37,334 nt of DNA from an uncultured beta proteobacterium (GCA_903905655.1 CAIVHG010000082.1:1-37334), one strand, 5' to 3'. Positions 1-9,324 are shown, numbered from the stretch's first letter. Notes: a model not told the origin generated them from the letters alone. Program-made: numbers and translations.

Positions 1-141
1 ACCCAAGACCAGCAACTTCAGGTGGCGCGCAGTGATTCACTGCTGCGATCCGACCTCAACTATTCCAACCGCCCGGTGCGGACCCGCATGCCGGGTGGTG
101 TGGGAGGGGAGCGGTCATTCTTGACCGCCCCCTATCCCGAT
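1..141 (+). mobile_element. Probable 3' end of a group II intron (domains V and VI), cut by the left edge
   Basis: Two consecutive RNA-like hairpins fit group II intron geometry. Positions 67-100 (34 nt, the usual domain V length) fold with a 9-bp lower stem (68-76 with 91-99), a 2-nt bulge on the 3' strand (89-90), a 4-bp upper stem and a tetraloop (81-84). Positions 102-138 form a second hairpin (102-116 with 123-138) with a single unpaired A at 134. That A lies 7 nt before a terminal AT at 140-141, as expected for a domain VI branch point and a 3' splice site ending in AY. The triad position in domain V reads ACC rather than the usual AGC, so the call is not certain. The intron body and any maturase gene would lie left of the window. 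It sits just beyond the 3' end of the tspO-like gene. Confidence 0.6.
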
Positions 142-161
142 CGCGCACATCAAACGGCGAT

Positions 162-653
162 TTAGTTCAGGCGCCACAGCGCGTAGTTGAGCAGGCAGGC
201 GAATGCGACCCACGCGGCGTAAGGCACGAGCAGCCAAACTGCGACACGGTCGATGCGCCGGAACAGGATGGCGTTGATGCAGATCGCCGCGAACAGCAGC
301 GCGATGTCTGCGAGCGCGGCGCCGATCAGGTGTGCGCCGAAGAAGATGAACGACCACAGGAGATTGAGCGTCAGCTGCACCGCATAGGCCGCGAGCGCGG
401 CCCGCGCAGCCGATCCACGGCTGCGCCAGACACGCCAGCCGGCGACTGCGATCATCAGGTAAAGCGTGGTCCACACTGGGGCAAACACCCAGTTGGGAGG
501 ATTAAACGCGGGTTTGTGCAGCGTCGGATACCAGGTTGTGACGCTGCCCGCCGTGACCCAGCCTCCGGCCGCAGAGACCGCGAGACACAGCGCGAGAAAG
601 GCTGCCAGGCCGAGCAGATCGCTCGTGCGTCCACGTGGTGTTACGTCGCTCAT
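162..653 (-). CDS. tspO: TspO/MBR family membrane protein
   Basis: A 163-residue protein of the tryptophan-rich sensory protein / peripheral benzodiazepine receptor family, usual length about 160. These are five-helix membrane proteins that bind porphyrins and cholesterol-like ligands and modulate tetrapyrrole or stress responses. The family signature is clear at residues 41-65: WYPTLHKP, then FNPP, then VWTTLY, followed by hydrophobic helices and an LNLLWSFIFF segment near residues 96-105. The ATG at 653 is chosen because a GGAG lies about 8 bases upstream and the signature begins at the expected distance; upstream extension of the frame runs into sequence unlike the family. It is transcribed away from the CoA-ester module and ends 20 bp from the putative intron. 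The precise ligand cannot be inferred. Confidence 0.93.
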   Translation of the reverse strand: MSDVTPRGRTSDLLGLAAFLALCLAVSAAGGWVTAGSVTTWYPTLHKPAFNPPNWVFAPVWTTLYLMIAVAGWRVWRSRGSAARAALAAYAVQLTLNLLWSFIFFGAHLIGAALADIALLFAAICINAILFRRIDRVAVWLLVPYAAWVAFACLLNYALWRLN

Positions 654-824
654 GACCTGCTCCGGTTGATGCGATGCGCTTCGTGCCACCGCCTTTGATC
701 CTGGCACTATACACGCCCCGGCGTTCGGTCTGGCGCGGCGCAACGGTTCTTCGGCGGCAAAATTGCAGGTAAACTGATCATCCCAAATAAACAAGGTGCC
801 TGAGGCGCGGGCGAAGGAAGGGGC

Positions 825-1316
825 ATGACAGCAGACAAAGCAGCAGCGCGAATCACGCAGGAAATGCGCGATCGTCTCAACGTGTGGAGCGAGCCGCGCA
901 TTTCGCCGCCGGTCGACCTCTCCGACATCCGCAGGTGGGCGATCGCGGTCTACTGGCCGGAAACGCCGCCGCGCCTTTACTGGGACGTGGAGTATGCGAA
1001 GACCACGCGCTGGGGCAGCGTCATCGCGCCGCGCGAATTCAATCCCTTCGCGTGGCCTGCGGTGCGCCCCGCCGATATGATGCCGTCGAAGTTCAAGCGC
1101 GATCCTGGCGAGCACAGCCTGAATGGCGGGCAGACCGAAACCTACGGCGCGCAGATCCGCGTCGGCGACGTCATCACGGCGAGGTTCGCGCTGGTGAAGC
1201 TGGAGGAGCGAGCCATCAAGCTCGGGCCGGCGCTGTTTCGTTATACCGAGACGCGCTGGACCAACCAACGCGACGAGCTCGTCAAGAGCAGGATCGGCAT
1301 TTCCATCCGTTATTGA
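825..1316 (+). CDS. FAS1-like / MaoC N-terminal-type dehydratase subunit
   Basis: A 163-residue single hot-dog domain protein resembling the N-terminal dehydratase domain (FAS1-like, MaoC_dehydrat_N) of two-part acyl-CoA hydratases. Recognisable features are the tract WAIAVYWPETPPRLYWD near residues 38-54, GSVIAPREF at about 64-72, and a late GDVITARFAL strand. Such half proteins normally lack the catalytic Asp/His and pair with a MaoC subunit, which is the next gene 50 bp downstream. The ATG at 825 has a strong GGAAGGGG ribosome site just upstream. Together with the MaoC and CitE genes it probably forms a unit that hydrates an enoyl-CoA for cleavage. The pairing follows from family knowledge and adjacency; the substrate is unknown. 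Confidence 0.85.
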   Translation: MTADKAAARITQEMRDRLNVWSEPRISPPVDLSDIRRWAIAVYWPETPPRLYWDVEYAKTTRWGSVIAPREFNPFAWPAVRPADMMPSKFKRDPGEHSLNGGQTETYGAQIRVGDVITARFALVKLEERAIKLGPALFRYTETRWTNQRDELVKSRIGISIRY

Positions 1317-1366
1317 GCGCAGCGCGGTTCGCTGAACACGAAGCCAATCACATCAAGGACACCGCT

Positions 1367-1828
1367 ATGGCATACAAGGTCTACTTCGAGGACGTGAACG
1401 TCGGCGACCAGGTGCCCACGTTCGTGCGCCAGCCCGACTTCATGCACTGGAACCGCTTTGCCGCCGTCAACGACGAGTTCGTCTACCTGCACATGGACGA
1501 CGAAGCGGGCCGCGACGGGGGCAACAAACAGGGCGCATTCGGCATGGGCAATTTGCGCTTTGCATATCTGCACAACATGCTGCGCGAATGGATGGGCGAC
1601 GAGGCCGAGGTGCGCGAGCTGAGCGTGCAGTTTCGCGCGCTCAACCAGAAGCGCGAAGTTCTGACCTGCAGCGGCGTCATCGCGGAGAAGAAGGTGGAAG
1701 GCGCGCACCACCTGGTGCGCCTGGCCCTCGACGTGACCAATCAGGACGGCAAGAGCACGACGCCCGGGCACGCCGTCGTCGTGCTGCCGTCGCGCCGTGC
1801 TATGGCGCAGAGCGCGCAGCAACAGTAG
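1367..1828 (+). CDS. MaoC-like hot-dog hydratase subunit
   Basis: A 153-residue MaoC-type enoyl-CoA hydratase subunit, the usual partner of the FAS1-like half encoded upstream. The hydratase motif region reads NDEFVYLHMDDEAG (about residues 37-50). It carries the expected acidic residue and histidine, but five residues separate them, where classical (R)-hydratases have four (D-x4-H). A GAFGMGNLRFAYLHN stretch follows, typical of this family's helix. The ATG at 1367 is chosen because homology-like sequence begins immediately; the frame stays open upstream but that part is a shadow of the preceding gene. Likely reaction: reversible hydration of a 2-enoyl-CoA in the cytoplasm, feeding the CitE-type lyase downstream. 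The exact CoA ester (itaconyl-, mesaconyl- or another) is open. Confidence 0.85.
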   Translation: MAYKVYFEDVNVGDQVPTFVRQPDFMHWNRFAAVNDEFVYLHMDDEAGRDGGNKQGAFGMGNLRFAYLHNMLREWMGDEAEVRELSVQFRALNQKREVLTCSGVIAEKKVEGAHHLVRLALDVTNQDGKSTTPGHAVVVLPSRRAMAQSAQQQ

Positions 1829-1923
1829 AACTCATTAAAGAAATGCCTGCGCTCGGCTTATTTTTGAAATGGGTTCTAGCGTGCCCTGCGTCGGTATGCA
1901 AAAGAAGAGCAAGCGCGCTGCGA

Positions 1924-1929
1924 TATAAT
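1924..1929 (+). promoter_or_regulatory. Candidate -10 box before the CitE-type lyase gene
   Basis: A perfect TATAAT lies 30 bp before the ATG at 1960, in a GC-rich gap of 131 bp after the MaoC gene. No good -35 box is visible at 16-18 bp spacing, so this is a weak call. It suggests the lyase may have its own promoter besides read-through. Confidence 0.35.
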
Positions 1930-1959
1930 CGAGGCCCGCGTAAACGTTAGAGAAATCCC

Positions 1960-2937
1960 ATGAGCCTCACTTCCTATGAGCCCGCGACGCCGCGCCTGCA
2001 CCGTACCGAACTGGCGGTGCCGGCATCGAATCCCCGCATGATCGAGAAGGCGAGCAAGTGTGCTGCCGACGTGGTCTTCCTGGACCTCGAGGATTCGGTG
2101 GCGGCTGCTGACAAGCCGCAGGCGCGCAAGAACGTGGTGGCGGCGCTCAACGATCTGGACTGGGGCACGAAGACGGTGAGCGTGCGGGTCAACGGCCTCG
2201 ATACGCCCTATACCTACCGCGACGTCATCGAAGTGCTGGGGCCGTGCCCGCGCCTCGATATGCTGTTCCTGCCCAAGGCCGGGGTGGCGGCGGACGTCTA
2301 CGCGCTCGATGTGCTGGTGTCGCAGATCGAACTGGAGCACGGGCGCGCGAAGCGCATCGGCTTCGAAGTGATGATCGAGACTGCGCTCGGCCTGTGCAAC
2401 GTCGAGGCGATCGCGCAGTCCAGCAAGCGACTCGAAGCCATGTGCTTCGGTTCCGGAGATTACGCGGCGTCGACTGGCGCGCGCACCACCACCATCGGCG
2501 GCCTCAATCCCGACTACGGCGTGCTTGCACAGGCGGACGCCGCGGGCCAGCGCGCTTACTTTCAGGCCGACCCTTGGCATGCCGCGCAGTCGCGCATCGT
2601 CGCCGCCTGCCGCGCTTACGGACTGCGGCCGCTCGATGGGCCGTACAGCGACTTCAATGACGCGGCAGGTTTCGGCGCGGCGACGCGGCGCGCCGCGGCC
2701 CTCGGCTTCGACGGCCGCATGGTGATCCATCCCGCGCAGATCGCCGCGGCAAACGAGATCTTCAGTCCGGCGTCTGCCGAAGTGTCACAGGCGCAGCGCA
2801 TCGTCGACGCCCTCGAGCAGGCGGCGCGCGAGGGCAGGGGCGCGGCGCAACTCGACGGCCGCATGATCGACGTCGCGAGCATACGCATGGCACAGGGCAT
2901 CCTGCGCAAGGCCGCAGCGATCGCGGCGCAACGCTAA
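1960..2937 (+). CDS. CitE/HpcH-family CoA-ester lyase (malyl-CoA / citramalyl-CoA lyase type)
   Basis: A 325-residue TIM-barrel lyase of the HpcH/HpaI aldolase / citrate lyase beta superfamily, close in length and motifs to malyl-CoA, methylmalyl-CoA and citramalyl-CoA lyases. Visible are the N-terminal LDLEDSV motif (about residues 46-52), the substrate Arg in VRVNG (about 76-80), the metal-binding Glu in VMIETALG (about 139-146), the metal Asp in GSGDYAAS (about 168-175), and a C-terminal MVIHPAQI (about 255-262). Family chemistry is Mg-dependent C-C cleavage of a 3-hydroxyacyl-CoA to an acyl-CoA plus glyoxylate or pyruvate. The preceding hydratase pair would supply the hydroxyacyl-CoA. Which ester is cut cannot be told from sequence. 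The CDS runs to just before a small repeat element. Confidence 0.9.
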   Translation: MSLTSYEPATPRLHRTELAVPASNPRMIEKASKCAADVVFLDLEDSVAAADKPQARKNVVAALNDLDWGTKTVSVRVNGLDTPYTYRDVIEVLGPCPRLDMLFLPKAGVAADVYALDVLVSQIELEHGRAKRIGFEVMIETALGLCNVEAIAQSSKRLEAMCFGSGDYAASTGARTTTIGGLNPDYGVLAQADAAGQRAYFQADPWHAAQSRIVAACRAYGLRPLDGPYSDFNDAAGFGAATRRAAALGFDGRMVIHPAQIAAANEIFSPASAEVSQAQRIVDALEQAAREGRGAAQLDGRMIDVASIRMAQGILRKAAAIAAQR

Positions 2938-2949
2938 GCACCGTGCCGC

Positions 2950-3062
2950 AACTCAGCCTTGGTAGGGCGGGTCACACCCGCCGTCCTGCGGTGCCAATTG
3001 AGACAAGGATCTCATCCTCTTGACGTCTGAATGGCAGGGGTGACCCGCCCTACAAACTCAGC
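2950..3062. mobile_element. MITE-like inverted-repeat element with 8-bp flanking direct repeats
   Basis: Two 21-bp arms, 2962-2982 and 3033-3053, are inverted copies with 19 of 21 positions matching; both begin GTAGGGCGGGTCAC in outward-to-inward orientation. They enclose 50 bp of non-coding sequence. The octamer AACTCAGC is present directly outside both ends (2950-2957 and 3055-3062), like a target-site duplication. The right copy contains the stop codon of the minus-strand LysE gene. No transposase is present, so it would be non-autonomous. The element also lies between two convergent genes, where the arms could fold into a long hairpin and act as a terminator. Confidence 0.6.
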
Positions 3063-3702
3063 GTCCGCTGATCAGCTTCACAGCGAGCAACACGAACAGT
3101 CCACCCGACAGACGATGCAGCCACGCGGCGAGCGCTGGATTGCGTGAGAGGCGCGCGCCCAACAAGCCGGCAAACCATCCGATCGCGCAGAAGACGAGCG
3201 CCGCCTGCAGGGTGAAGACGAATCCGAGCTGCAGCATCTGCCAACCGGCATCGCGGCGCGTGTTGTCGACGAACTGCGGCAGGAACGCGAGAAAGAACAG
3301 GATCACTTTGGGGTTGATCGCATTAGCGGCGAGTCCCTGAATGAACAGCTGGCGCAAACTCTGAGCAGCGTTCACAGCATTGCGGGGTTCGTCCACGATG
3401 AGTGCATGGCGAATAGCCTGCAGGCCCAGCCACAGCAGATAGAGTCCACCGGCGATCCGCAGCGCCGCATACGCGAACTGCGAGGCGGCGATCAATGCGC
3501 TGACGCCGAGCGCGGCGAGCACGGTGTGGTTGAGGCAGCCCAGCGCGCAGCCCAGGCCGAAGGCGGTGCCGGCCTTTTTGCCGCGCGCCATGCCCAGGCT
3601 CAGCACCATCAGGTTGTCGGGTCCGGGCGCCAGCGTGATTAGCAGCGAGGCCGCGAGGAAGGCGGCCGCTTGCTGCGCGCTGAGCAGGGTGTATTCGTAC
3701 AT
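3058..3702 (-). CDS. LysE/RhtB family amino-acid exporter
   Basis: A 214-residue inner-membrane protein of the LysE/RhtB translocator family (usual length about 200-210), which exports amino acids or related small molecules by proton antiport. The family hallmark APGPDNL is at about residues 25-31, followed by GxxxG-rich helices and AINPKVILFFLAFLPQF at about 126-142. Six hydrophobic segments are apparent. The ATG at 3702 gives the usual N-terminus. It lies 7 bp after the membrane gene at 3710-4708 on the same strand, so the two may be cotranscribed. Its stop codon falls inside the direct repeat flanking the small inverted-repeat element. The substrate cannot be assigned. Confidence 0.92.
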   Translation of the reverse strand: MYEYTLLSAQQAAAFLAASLLITLAPGPDNLMVLSLGMARGKKAGTAFGLGCALGCLNHTVLAALGVSALIAASQFAYAALRIAGGLYLLWLGLQAIRHALIVDEPRNAVNAAQSLRQLFIQGLAANAINPKVILFFLAFLPQFVDNTRRDAGWQMLQLGFVFTLQAALVFCAIGWFAGLLGARLSRNPALAAWLHRLSGGLFVLLAVKLISGR

Positions 3703-3709
3703 GGAACGC

Positions 3710-4708
3710 TCAGCGCACCGTGAACGACTCGCGTGCGACGAGTTGCGATGAATCGGTGCGCAGCTCCACCTGCCAGCGTCCCGCAGCGGGAGCGGTATGC
3801 GCAGCCCAGGTGCGAAAACCTTCGGGCCGGCCGCCGATGACCTCGGTCTCGAGCGCGCGGCCAGCGAGCGCGCCTTCGTGGTGCCACTCGACGCGTACCT
3901 TTTGGCGGTAGCCTACGGGCGCTGCGATGGCGAACCAGGCATAGACCTGCCGCGTGCCTTCGGGAAATGTGTCGGTCGCGCCGATCAGAGACCGGTTCTG
4001 AACCGCGGTCCCGGTACCCGATGCGATGCGCACCACCGGAACGGGTGGCAGCGTGGGCGCAGACCATGAGAGCAGGATCGCTGCTGTGGCAGTGATCGTG
4101 ACGGCGACGAGCCTGCGCTCGGTGGGTGCCAGGTTCAGGCGCGGCCAGACCGTGATGGTGATCGCGAGCGAGGCCAGCGCGGCGGAGACTGCTAGCGCAA
4201 TCCGCAGCGGAATATCGAGGAGGGCGGTGGCCGGGACCAGCGTCGCAAACAGCACGACCGCACTCCACGCCGCGTGCACGATCGGACGCTTCAGCACCCA
4301 GTCGCGCCAATGGTCTTCGAAGCACGAGAAGAGCGCCATGCTGGTGAGCGCCAACGGGAACGCGACATTCCATGAGCTCAGTACGGCCGAGGCCCACCAC
4401 AACGGCAGCAGATAGAAGAGCACATCCTGCCACAATCCGGACACCACACTGCCGGCGGCCGGCAGGATCAATCGACGCCAGCGCGGAACCGATTCGAGCG
4501 AATTGATGGACGAGGCGGCAGGCGCCAGACGGCGCAGCGCCTCCGCACCGATCCATGCGAGCATCAGCAAGCCCACGGCCACCGGCGCGAATCCCAGTCC
4601 GCGGCGCATGTAGACCACGCCGACGATGCCCAGGGCCAGCGCGACCCAGGGGCCATAGCGCCGGTTCAGGTATTCGAAGGACGGCAGGTTATGAAATAGC
4701 TTCAGCAT
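3710..4708 (-). CDS. DUF5924/DUF2914-type membrane protein
   Basis: A 332-residue protein with about seven or eight hydrophobic segments in residues 15-235, then a soluble C-terminal domain (about 240-332). That domain matches the DUF2914 pattern: a FPEGTRQVYAWF strand, a VEWHHEG motif, RTWAAHT, and a final GRWQVELRT plus FTVR. The membrane part resembles DUF5924 proteins of proteobacteria. The function is not known; the C-terminal domain is probably periplasmic. I chose the ATG at 4708 because the protein begins there with a plausible cytoplasmic tail before the first helix; an ATG at 4762 is possible and neither has a strong ribosome site. It may be cotranscribed with the LysE gene 7 bp downstream. 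Confidence 0.75.
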   Translation of the reverse strand: MLKLFHNLPSFEYLNRRYGPWVALALGIVGVVYMRRGLGFAPVAVGLLMLAWIGAEALRRLAPAASSINSLESVPRWRRLILPAAGSVVSGLWQDVLFYLLPLWWASAVLSSWNVAFPLALTSMALFSCFEDHWRDWVLKRPIVHAAWSAVVLFATLVPATALLDIPLRIALAVSAALASLAITITVWPRLNLAPTERRLVAVTITATAAILLSWSAPTLPPVPVVRIASGTGTAVQNRSLIGATDTFPEGTRQVYAWFAIAAPVGYRQKVRVEWHHEGALAGRALETEVIGGRPEGFRTWAAHTAPAAGRWQVELRTDSSQLVARESFTVR

Positions 4709-4900
4709 TTTCCGGCTCAGATGGGGGAGTTTAACAGCAGCAATCGGGCGGCCGACGTTCATCTGATGATCACCGGTCCTGAGGATGGCCGCGTGCACAG
4801 TGCATGGAGGCAGGCGCAGTGGCTGGGTTATGATATCGGCAGCAGCTGCGTGAGGCGCGGCGAGGCACAGGGCACGTGATCGCATTTAAAGGTGACTGAA

Positions 4901-6133
4901 ATGAAACTCCCATCTCTGAATACGCAGATACTTCTGGGGGCGGTGCTCGGCCTCGTGCTGGGTGCGGTCTTGGCAGGGCTGGGCAGGACGTCGCCGGTCA
5001 CGCAACAGAGTTTGTATGCCGCGGGGCTCGTCAGCACCCTGTTCGTCGATCTGCTGAAGATGGTGCTGATCCCGCTGGTGTTCGCTTCCATCGCGGTGGG
5101 CGTCGCAAATCTGCGCGCGCACCGCCAGATCCACCGCGTATGGGTGGCCACCCTCGGCTTCTTCGTGTTTTCAATGGCGATCGCCATCGTGCTCGGGCTG
5201 TCCGCCGCAAACTACTTTCGCCCGGGTGCGGACATGCACCTGGCGATGTTCGCGGACGCGACGCGGGGCTTTGCCGCCAAGCAGATGCCGCTGCCCGAGT
5301 TCTTTGCGCAGATTCTGCACAGCCTGTTTCAAAATCCGGTCGCCGCGCTGGCGCAGGGCAACGTGCTGTCGGTGGTGATGTTCGCGCTGATCCTGGGCAT
5401 CGCGCTGGTGGTGGGCGGGGAGCGCTATCGCAATCTGCTGCTGCTCATGCAGGAGCTGCTGGAGCTGATGCTGCGCATCGTCGGCTGGATCATGCGGCTC
5501 GCGCCGCTCGGCATCATGGCGCTGCTGCTGAATCTCGCGGCGACGCAGAACTCGGCGCTGCTCGGAACGCTCACGAAATTCATCGCCGTCATCATCGGCA
5601 CCACGCTGCTGCATGGAGTGGTGCTGCTGCCGCTGATTCTCTACCTCGTTACCGGCGTGACGCCGCTGCATTTCTGGCGCGGGTCGCGCGAGGCGCTGGT
5701 GACGGCATTCGCCACCAGTTCCAGCACCGCGACCCTGCCGGTGACGCTGCGCTGCGTGGAGCAGCACCTGCACGTCAAGCCCGAGATCGCGGGCTTCGTG
5801 GTGCCGCTCGGCGCCACCGTCAACATGGACGGGACCGCGCTCTACGAAGCCGCAGCCGCGCTGTTCATCGCCAATCTCGCGGGCATCGACCTCAACCTGC
5901 TGCAGCAGACGATCGTGTTTTGCACTGCCATGCTTGGTGCGATCGGAGCGCCCGGCATTCCCAGCGCGGGCATGGTGACCATGGTGATGGTGCTGCAGTC
6001 GGTGGGACTGCCTGCGGAGGCCATCGCCATCCTGCTGCCGATTGACCGATTGCTGGATACCTTCCGTACCGCCGTCAACGTCGAAGGCGATATGGTCGGC
6101 AGCCTGGTGGTGCAGAAGCTCGTGCGAGCCTGA
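4901..6133 (+). CDS. Dicarboxylate/amino acid:cation symporter (DAACS family)
   Basis: A 410-residue secondary transporter of the GltP/DctA family, which imports glutamate, aspartate or C4-dicarboxylates with H+ or Na+. Eight transmembrane segments and two re-entrant loops are expected. The diagnostic serine-rich loop TSSSTATLPVTL is present at about residues 269-280, and the NMDGTALYEAAAALF motif at about 308-322, with a late GIPSAGMV loop. The ATG at 4901 is preferred over the in-frame GTG at 4892, because AAAGGTGA (4888-4895) is then correctly spaced as a ribosome site. It is a complete, independent importer, divergent from the membrane gene at 4708, and would suit uptake of acids used by the neighbouring enzymes. 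The exact substrate is unknown. Confidence 0.93.
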   Translation: MKLPSLNTQILLGAVLGLVLGAVLAGLGRTSPVTQQSLYAAGLVSTLFVDLLKMVLIPLVFASIAVGVANLRAHRQIHRVWVATLGFFVFSMAIAIVLGLSAANYFRPGADMHLAMFADATRGFAAKQMPLPEFFAQILHSLFQNPVAALAQGNVLSVVMFALILGIALVVGGERYRNLLLLMQELLELMLRIVGWIMRLAPLGIMALLLNLAATQNSALLGTLTKFIAVIIGTTLLHGVVLLPLILYLVTGVTPLHFWRGSREALVTAFATSSSTATLPVTLRCVEQHLHVKPEIAGFVVPLGATVNMDGTALYEAAAALFIANLAGIDLNLLQQTIVFCTAMLGAIGAPGIPSAGMVTMVMVLQSVGLPAEAIAILLPIDRLLDTFRTAVNVEGDMVGSLVVQKLVRA

Positions 6134-6190
6134 GGAGGATTCGGGCGCTAGGAATGATAGCTGCGCGCCCGGGGCGTAGCGCGTAGTGTG

Positions 6191-6472
6191 CTAGAAGCGG
6201 ACCTCGCCGTGGCGGAACGGAATCCAGTCTTTGTATTCCTGCCGGAATTGCACGCCATACGGTGAATTCGCGATGAAGATGCGCGGCGGATTCCCGCCTT
6301 CCTTCTGGGTCTTCTCTACATCCACGAGACCCGAAGGCAGGAACACCTTGTCCACGATCTCCTGGATGGGCACCTCGCGTTGAGCGGTCTTGACGTATTC
6401 GCGGGCGGCGTCGGACAGCTTCCACGCCTGATCGACGAGCTCCATGTAGTTTATTCCGCTGGGGGTGGTCAT
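6191..6472 (-). CDS. Small conserved-looking protein of unknown function
   Basis: A 93-residue soluble protein that I do not recognise. It has a strong ribosome site (GAGGAGC, 4 bases before the ATG at 6472). Its composition is ordinary for a folded cytoplasmic protein, with a helical first half (residues 8-45) and a C-terminal half rich in Gly, Pro and aromatics, ending RIFIANSPYG, then EYKDWIPFRHGEVRF. There is no signal peptide, membrane segment or Cys pair. It is convergent with the symporter gene and divergent from mmsA, with about 336 bp to the latter. The same frame stays open far upstream as antisense to mmsA, but that part is not coding. The good ribosome site and non-repetitive sequence argue that it is real. 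Confidence 0.6.
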   Translation of the reverse strand: MTTPSGINYMELVDQAWKLSDAAREYVKTAQREVPIQEIVDKVFLPSGLVDVEKTQKEGGNPPRIFIANSPYGVQFRQEYKDWIPFRHGEVRF

Positions 6473-6808
6473 AAACGCTCCTCGAATATTGAGTGACTTG
6501 GAAATGCGTTCCGGTATAGCTCGCCAAGCTGCTATTGTAGCCGCAATTTTCCGGTTTTCAAGGCGCACCGTCGCCAGGCATAGGCCTCGTCCGTTTCGAA
6601 CGGCAACAGGAAATCTACGGGCACGCTTCCCAGCGCAGCTGATCGGGTGCAGGGAACTACGGCGCGCGCAATTCTGCGGTAAAATGCTAATCATCGGCGC
6701 ACCAGGCTGTGGCGGTTCAGGCGCATCGCCAGGCTCGCAGCACTGACGCAAACCATGCGGCTCATTTCGATCCGCAGTTACCCTCCAATTTTTAAACCGG
6801 GAATGCAG
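6473..6808. other. 336-bp intergenic region upstream of mmsA
   Basis: The region separates the small unknown gene from mmsA. A TAAAAT hexamer at 6680-6685 could be a -10 box for mmsA, but no convincing -35 lies 16-18 bp upstream. No RNA gene, repeat or strong hairpin was found. Confidence 0.4.
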
Positions 6809-8332
<1,524 letters not shown>

Positions 8333-8338
8333 GCGCGG

Positions 8339-8362
8339 CACCGGCGGCGCGGTCTGCCGGTG
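8339..8362 (+). terminator. Weak hairpin after mmsA
   Basis: CACCGGC (8339-8345) pairs with GCCGGTG (8356-8362) over a 10-base loop, starting 6 bases after the mmsA stop. No U-tract follows, so it could be a pause site rather than an intrinsic terminator. Confidence 0.3.
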
Positions 8363-8448
8363 GTGGAACGTTCATGTGGCGCCTGCTGATCCGGCGCGTG
8401 GTGCCGAGTGCGTTTAAGATTGTTTGTTGAGATCAGGAGTGCGGAGCC

Positions 8449-9324
8449 ATGCCCGTCGACCAGAAAGAACCCGATTTCAAAGGGCCGCCGCTGAGCTGCG
8501 ATTGCCATCTGCATGTGTTCGGAGATGAGCAGCGCTATCCCCTGGATGCTGCGCGCCGCAACTCGCCGCCCACGGATCCTTTGGACAAGTATCTCGCGGA
8601 TTACCTCGCACTCGCGGGAAAGCTGGGCATCCAGCGCATGGTGTTCGTGCAGCCCAGCACCTATGGCAAGGACAATTCCTGCCTGGTCGATGCCATGAAG
8701 GTCATCGGCGCGAATTCCCGGGCCATCGTCGACATCGACGAAAACGCGCCGGACGCCGAGCTTGCGCGGTTAAGCAGCGCGGGCGTGTGCGGCGTGCGCA
8801 TCAATGCCGGCCCGCCCAACCGGCCGCAGGAGAGCGGCCTCGTGGACAAGCTGATGCCGCGCATCGAGCGGCTGGCGGCGCGCTGCACGGAAATCAATTG
8901 GCAGCTCGATTTCCTGGGGCCGAGCTGGTTTTATGGCGAGATGATGGGCACGCTCAAGAAGCTCAAGTGCGATTTCACGATCGCGCACTACGGCATGTAT
9001 CAGGTAAGCAAAGGGCTCAAGCAGCCGGGATTTCAGCAGATGCTGGACTTCCTGCGCCATGGCGACGGCCATTGCTATGTGAAGCTCACCGCGCCCTATC
9101 GCCTGGCCAGCGAACCGTACTTCTACGATGCGGCGCTGATCGGCAAAGCGCTGATCGAGGCTGCGCCCGATCGCATTATCTGGGGCAGCGACTATCCTTA
9201 TCTGTCCAACGCCCACCGCGTGAATTCGATCGAGCTGTTCAACGTGCTGGGCCGCTGCGCGCCCGATCCTGATACCCGCAAGAAGATTCTCGTCGACAAC
9301 CCGCAGCGGCTGTTCAGGTTCTAG
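8449..9324 (+). CDS. Amidohydrolase-family lactonase (2-pyrone-4,6-dicarboxylate lactonase-like)
   Basis: A 291-residue TIM-barrel hydrolase of the amidohydrolase_2 family. It resembles LigI-type lactonases, which open pyrone dicarboxylates and similar lactones. Motifs in order: DCHLHVFG (HxH at about residues 24-26), GVRINAG (substrate Arg, about 116-122), QLDFLGPSW, a TIAHYGMY loop, YVKLTAPYR, and WGSDYPYLSN, whose Asp is the general catalytic residue. AGGAG lies 9 bases before the ATG at 8449. It follows mmsA at 116 bp and is convergent with the D-2-hydroxyacid dehydrogenase 6 bp away. A lactone of a polycarboxylic acid is a plausible substrate, but the true one is unknown. Confidence 0.87.
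   Translation: MPVDQKEPDFKGPPLSCDCHLHVFGDEQRYPLDAARRNSPPTDPLDKYLADYLALAGKLGIQRMVFVQPSTYGKDNSCLVDAMKVIGANSRAIVDIDENAPDAELARLSSAGVCGVRINAGPPNRPQESGLVDKLMPRIERLAARCTEINWQLDFLGPSWFYGEMMGTLKKLKCDFTIAHYGMYQVSKGLKQPGFQQMLDFLRHGDGHCYVKLTAPYRLASEPYFYDAALIGKALIEAAPDRIIWGSDYPYLSNAHRVNSIELFNVLGRCAPDPDTRKKILVDNPQRLFRF

Noticed and set aside
1..165. An open plus-strand frame from the left edge to a stop at 163-165, as if the tail of a protein gene
   Set aside because: It coincides with two RNA-like hairpins and has no protein-like pattern; the structured-RNA reading explains it better.
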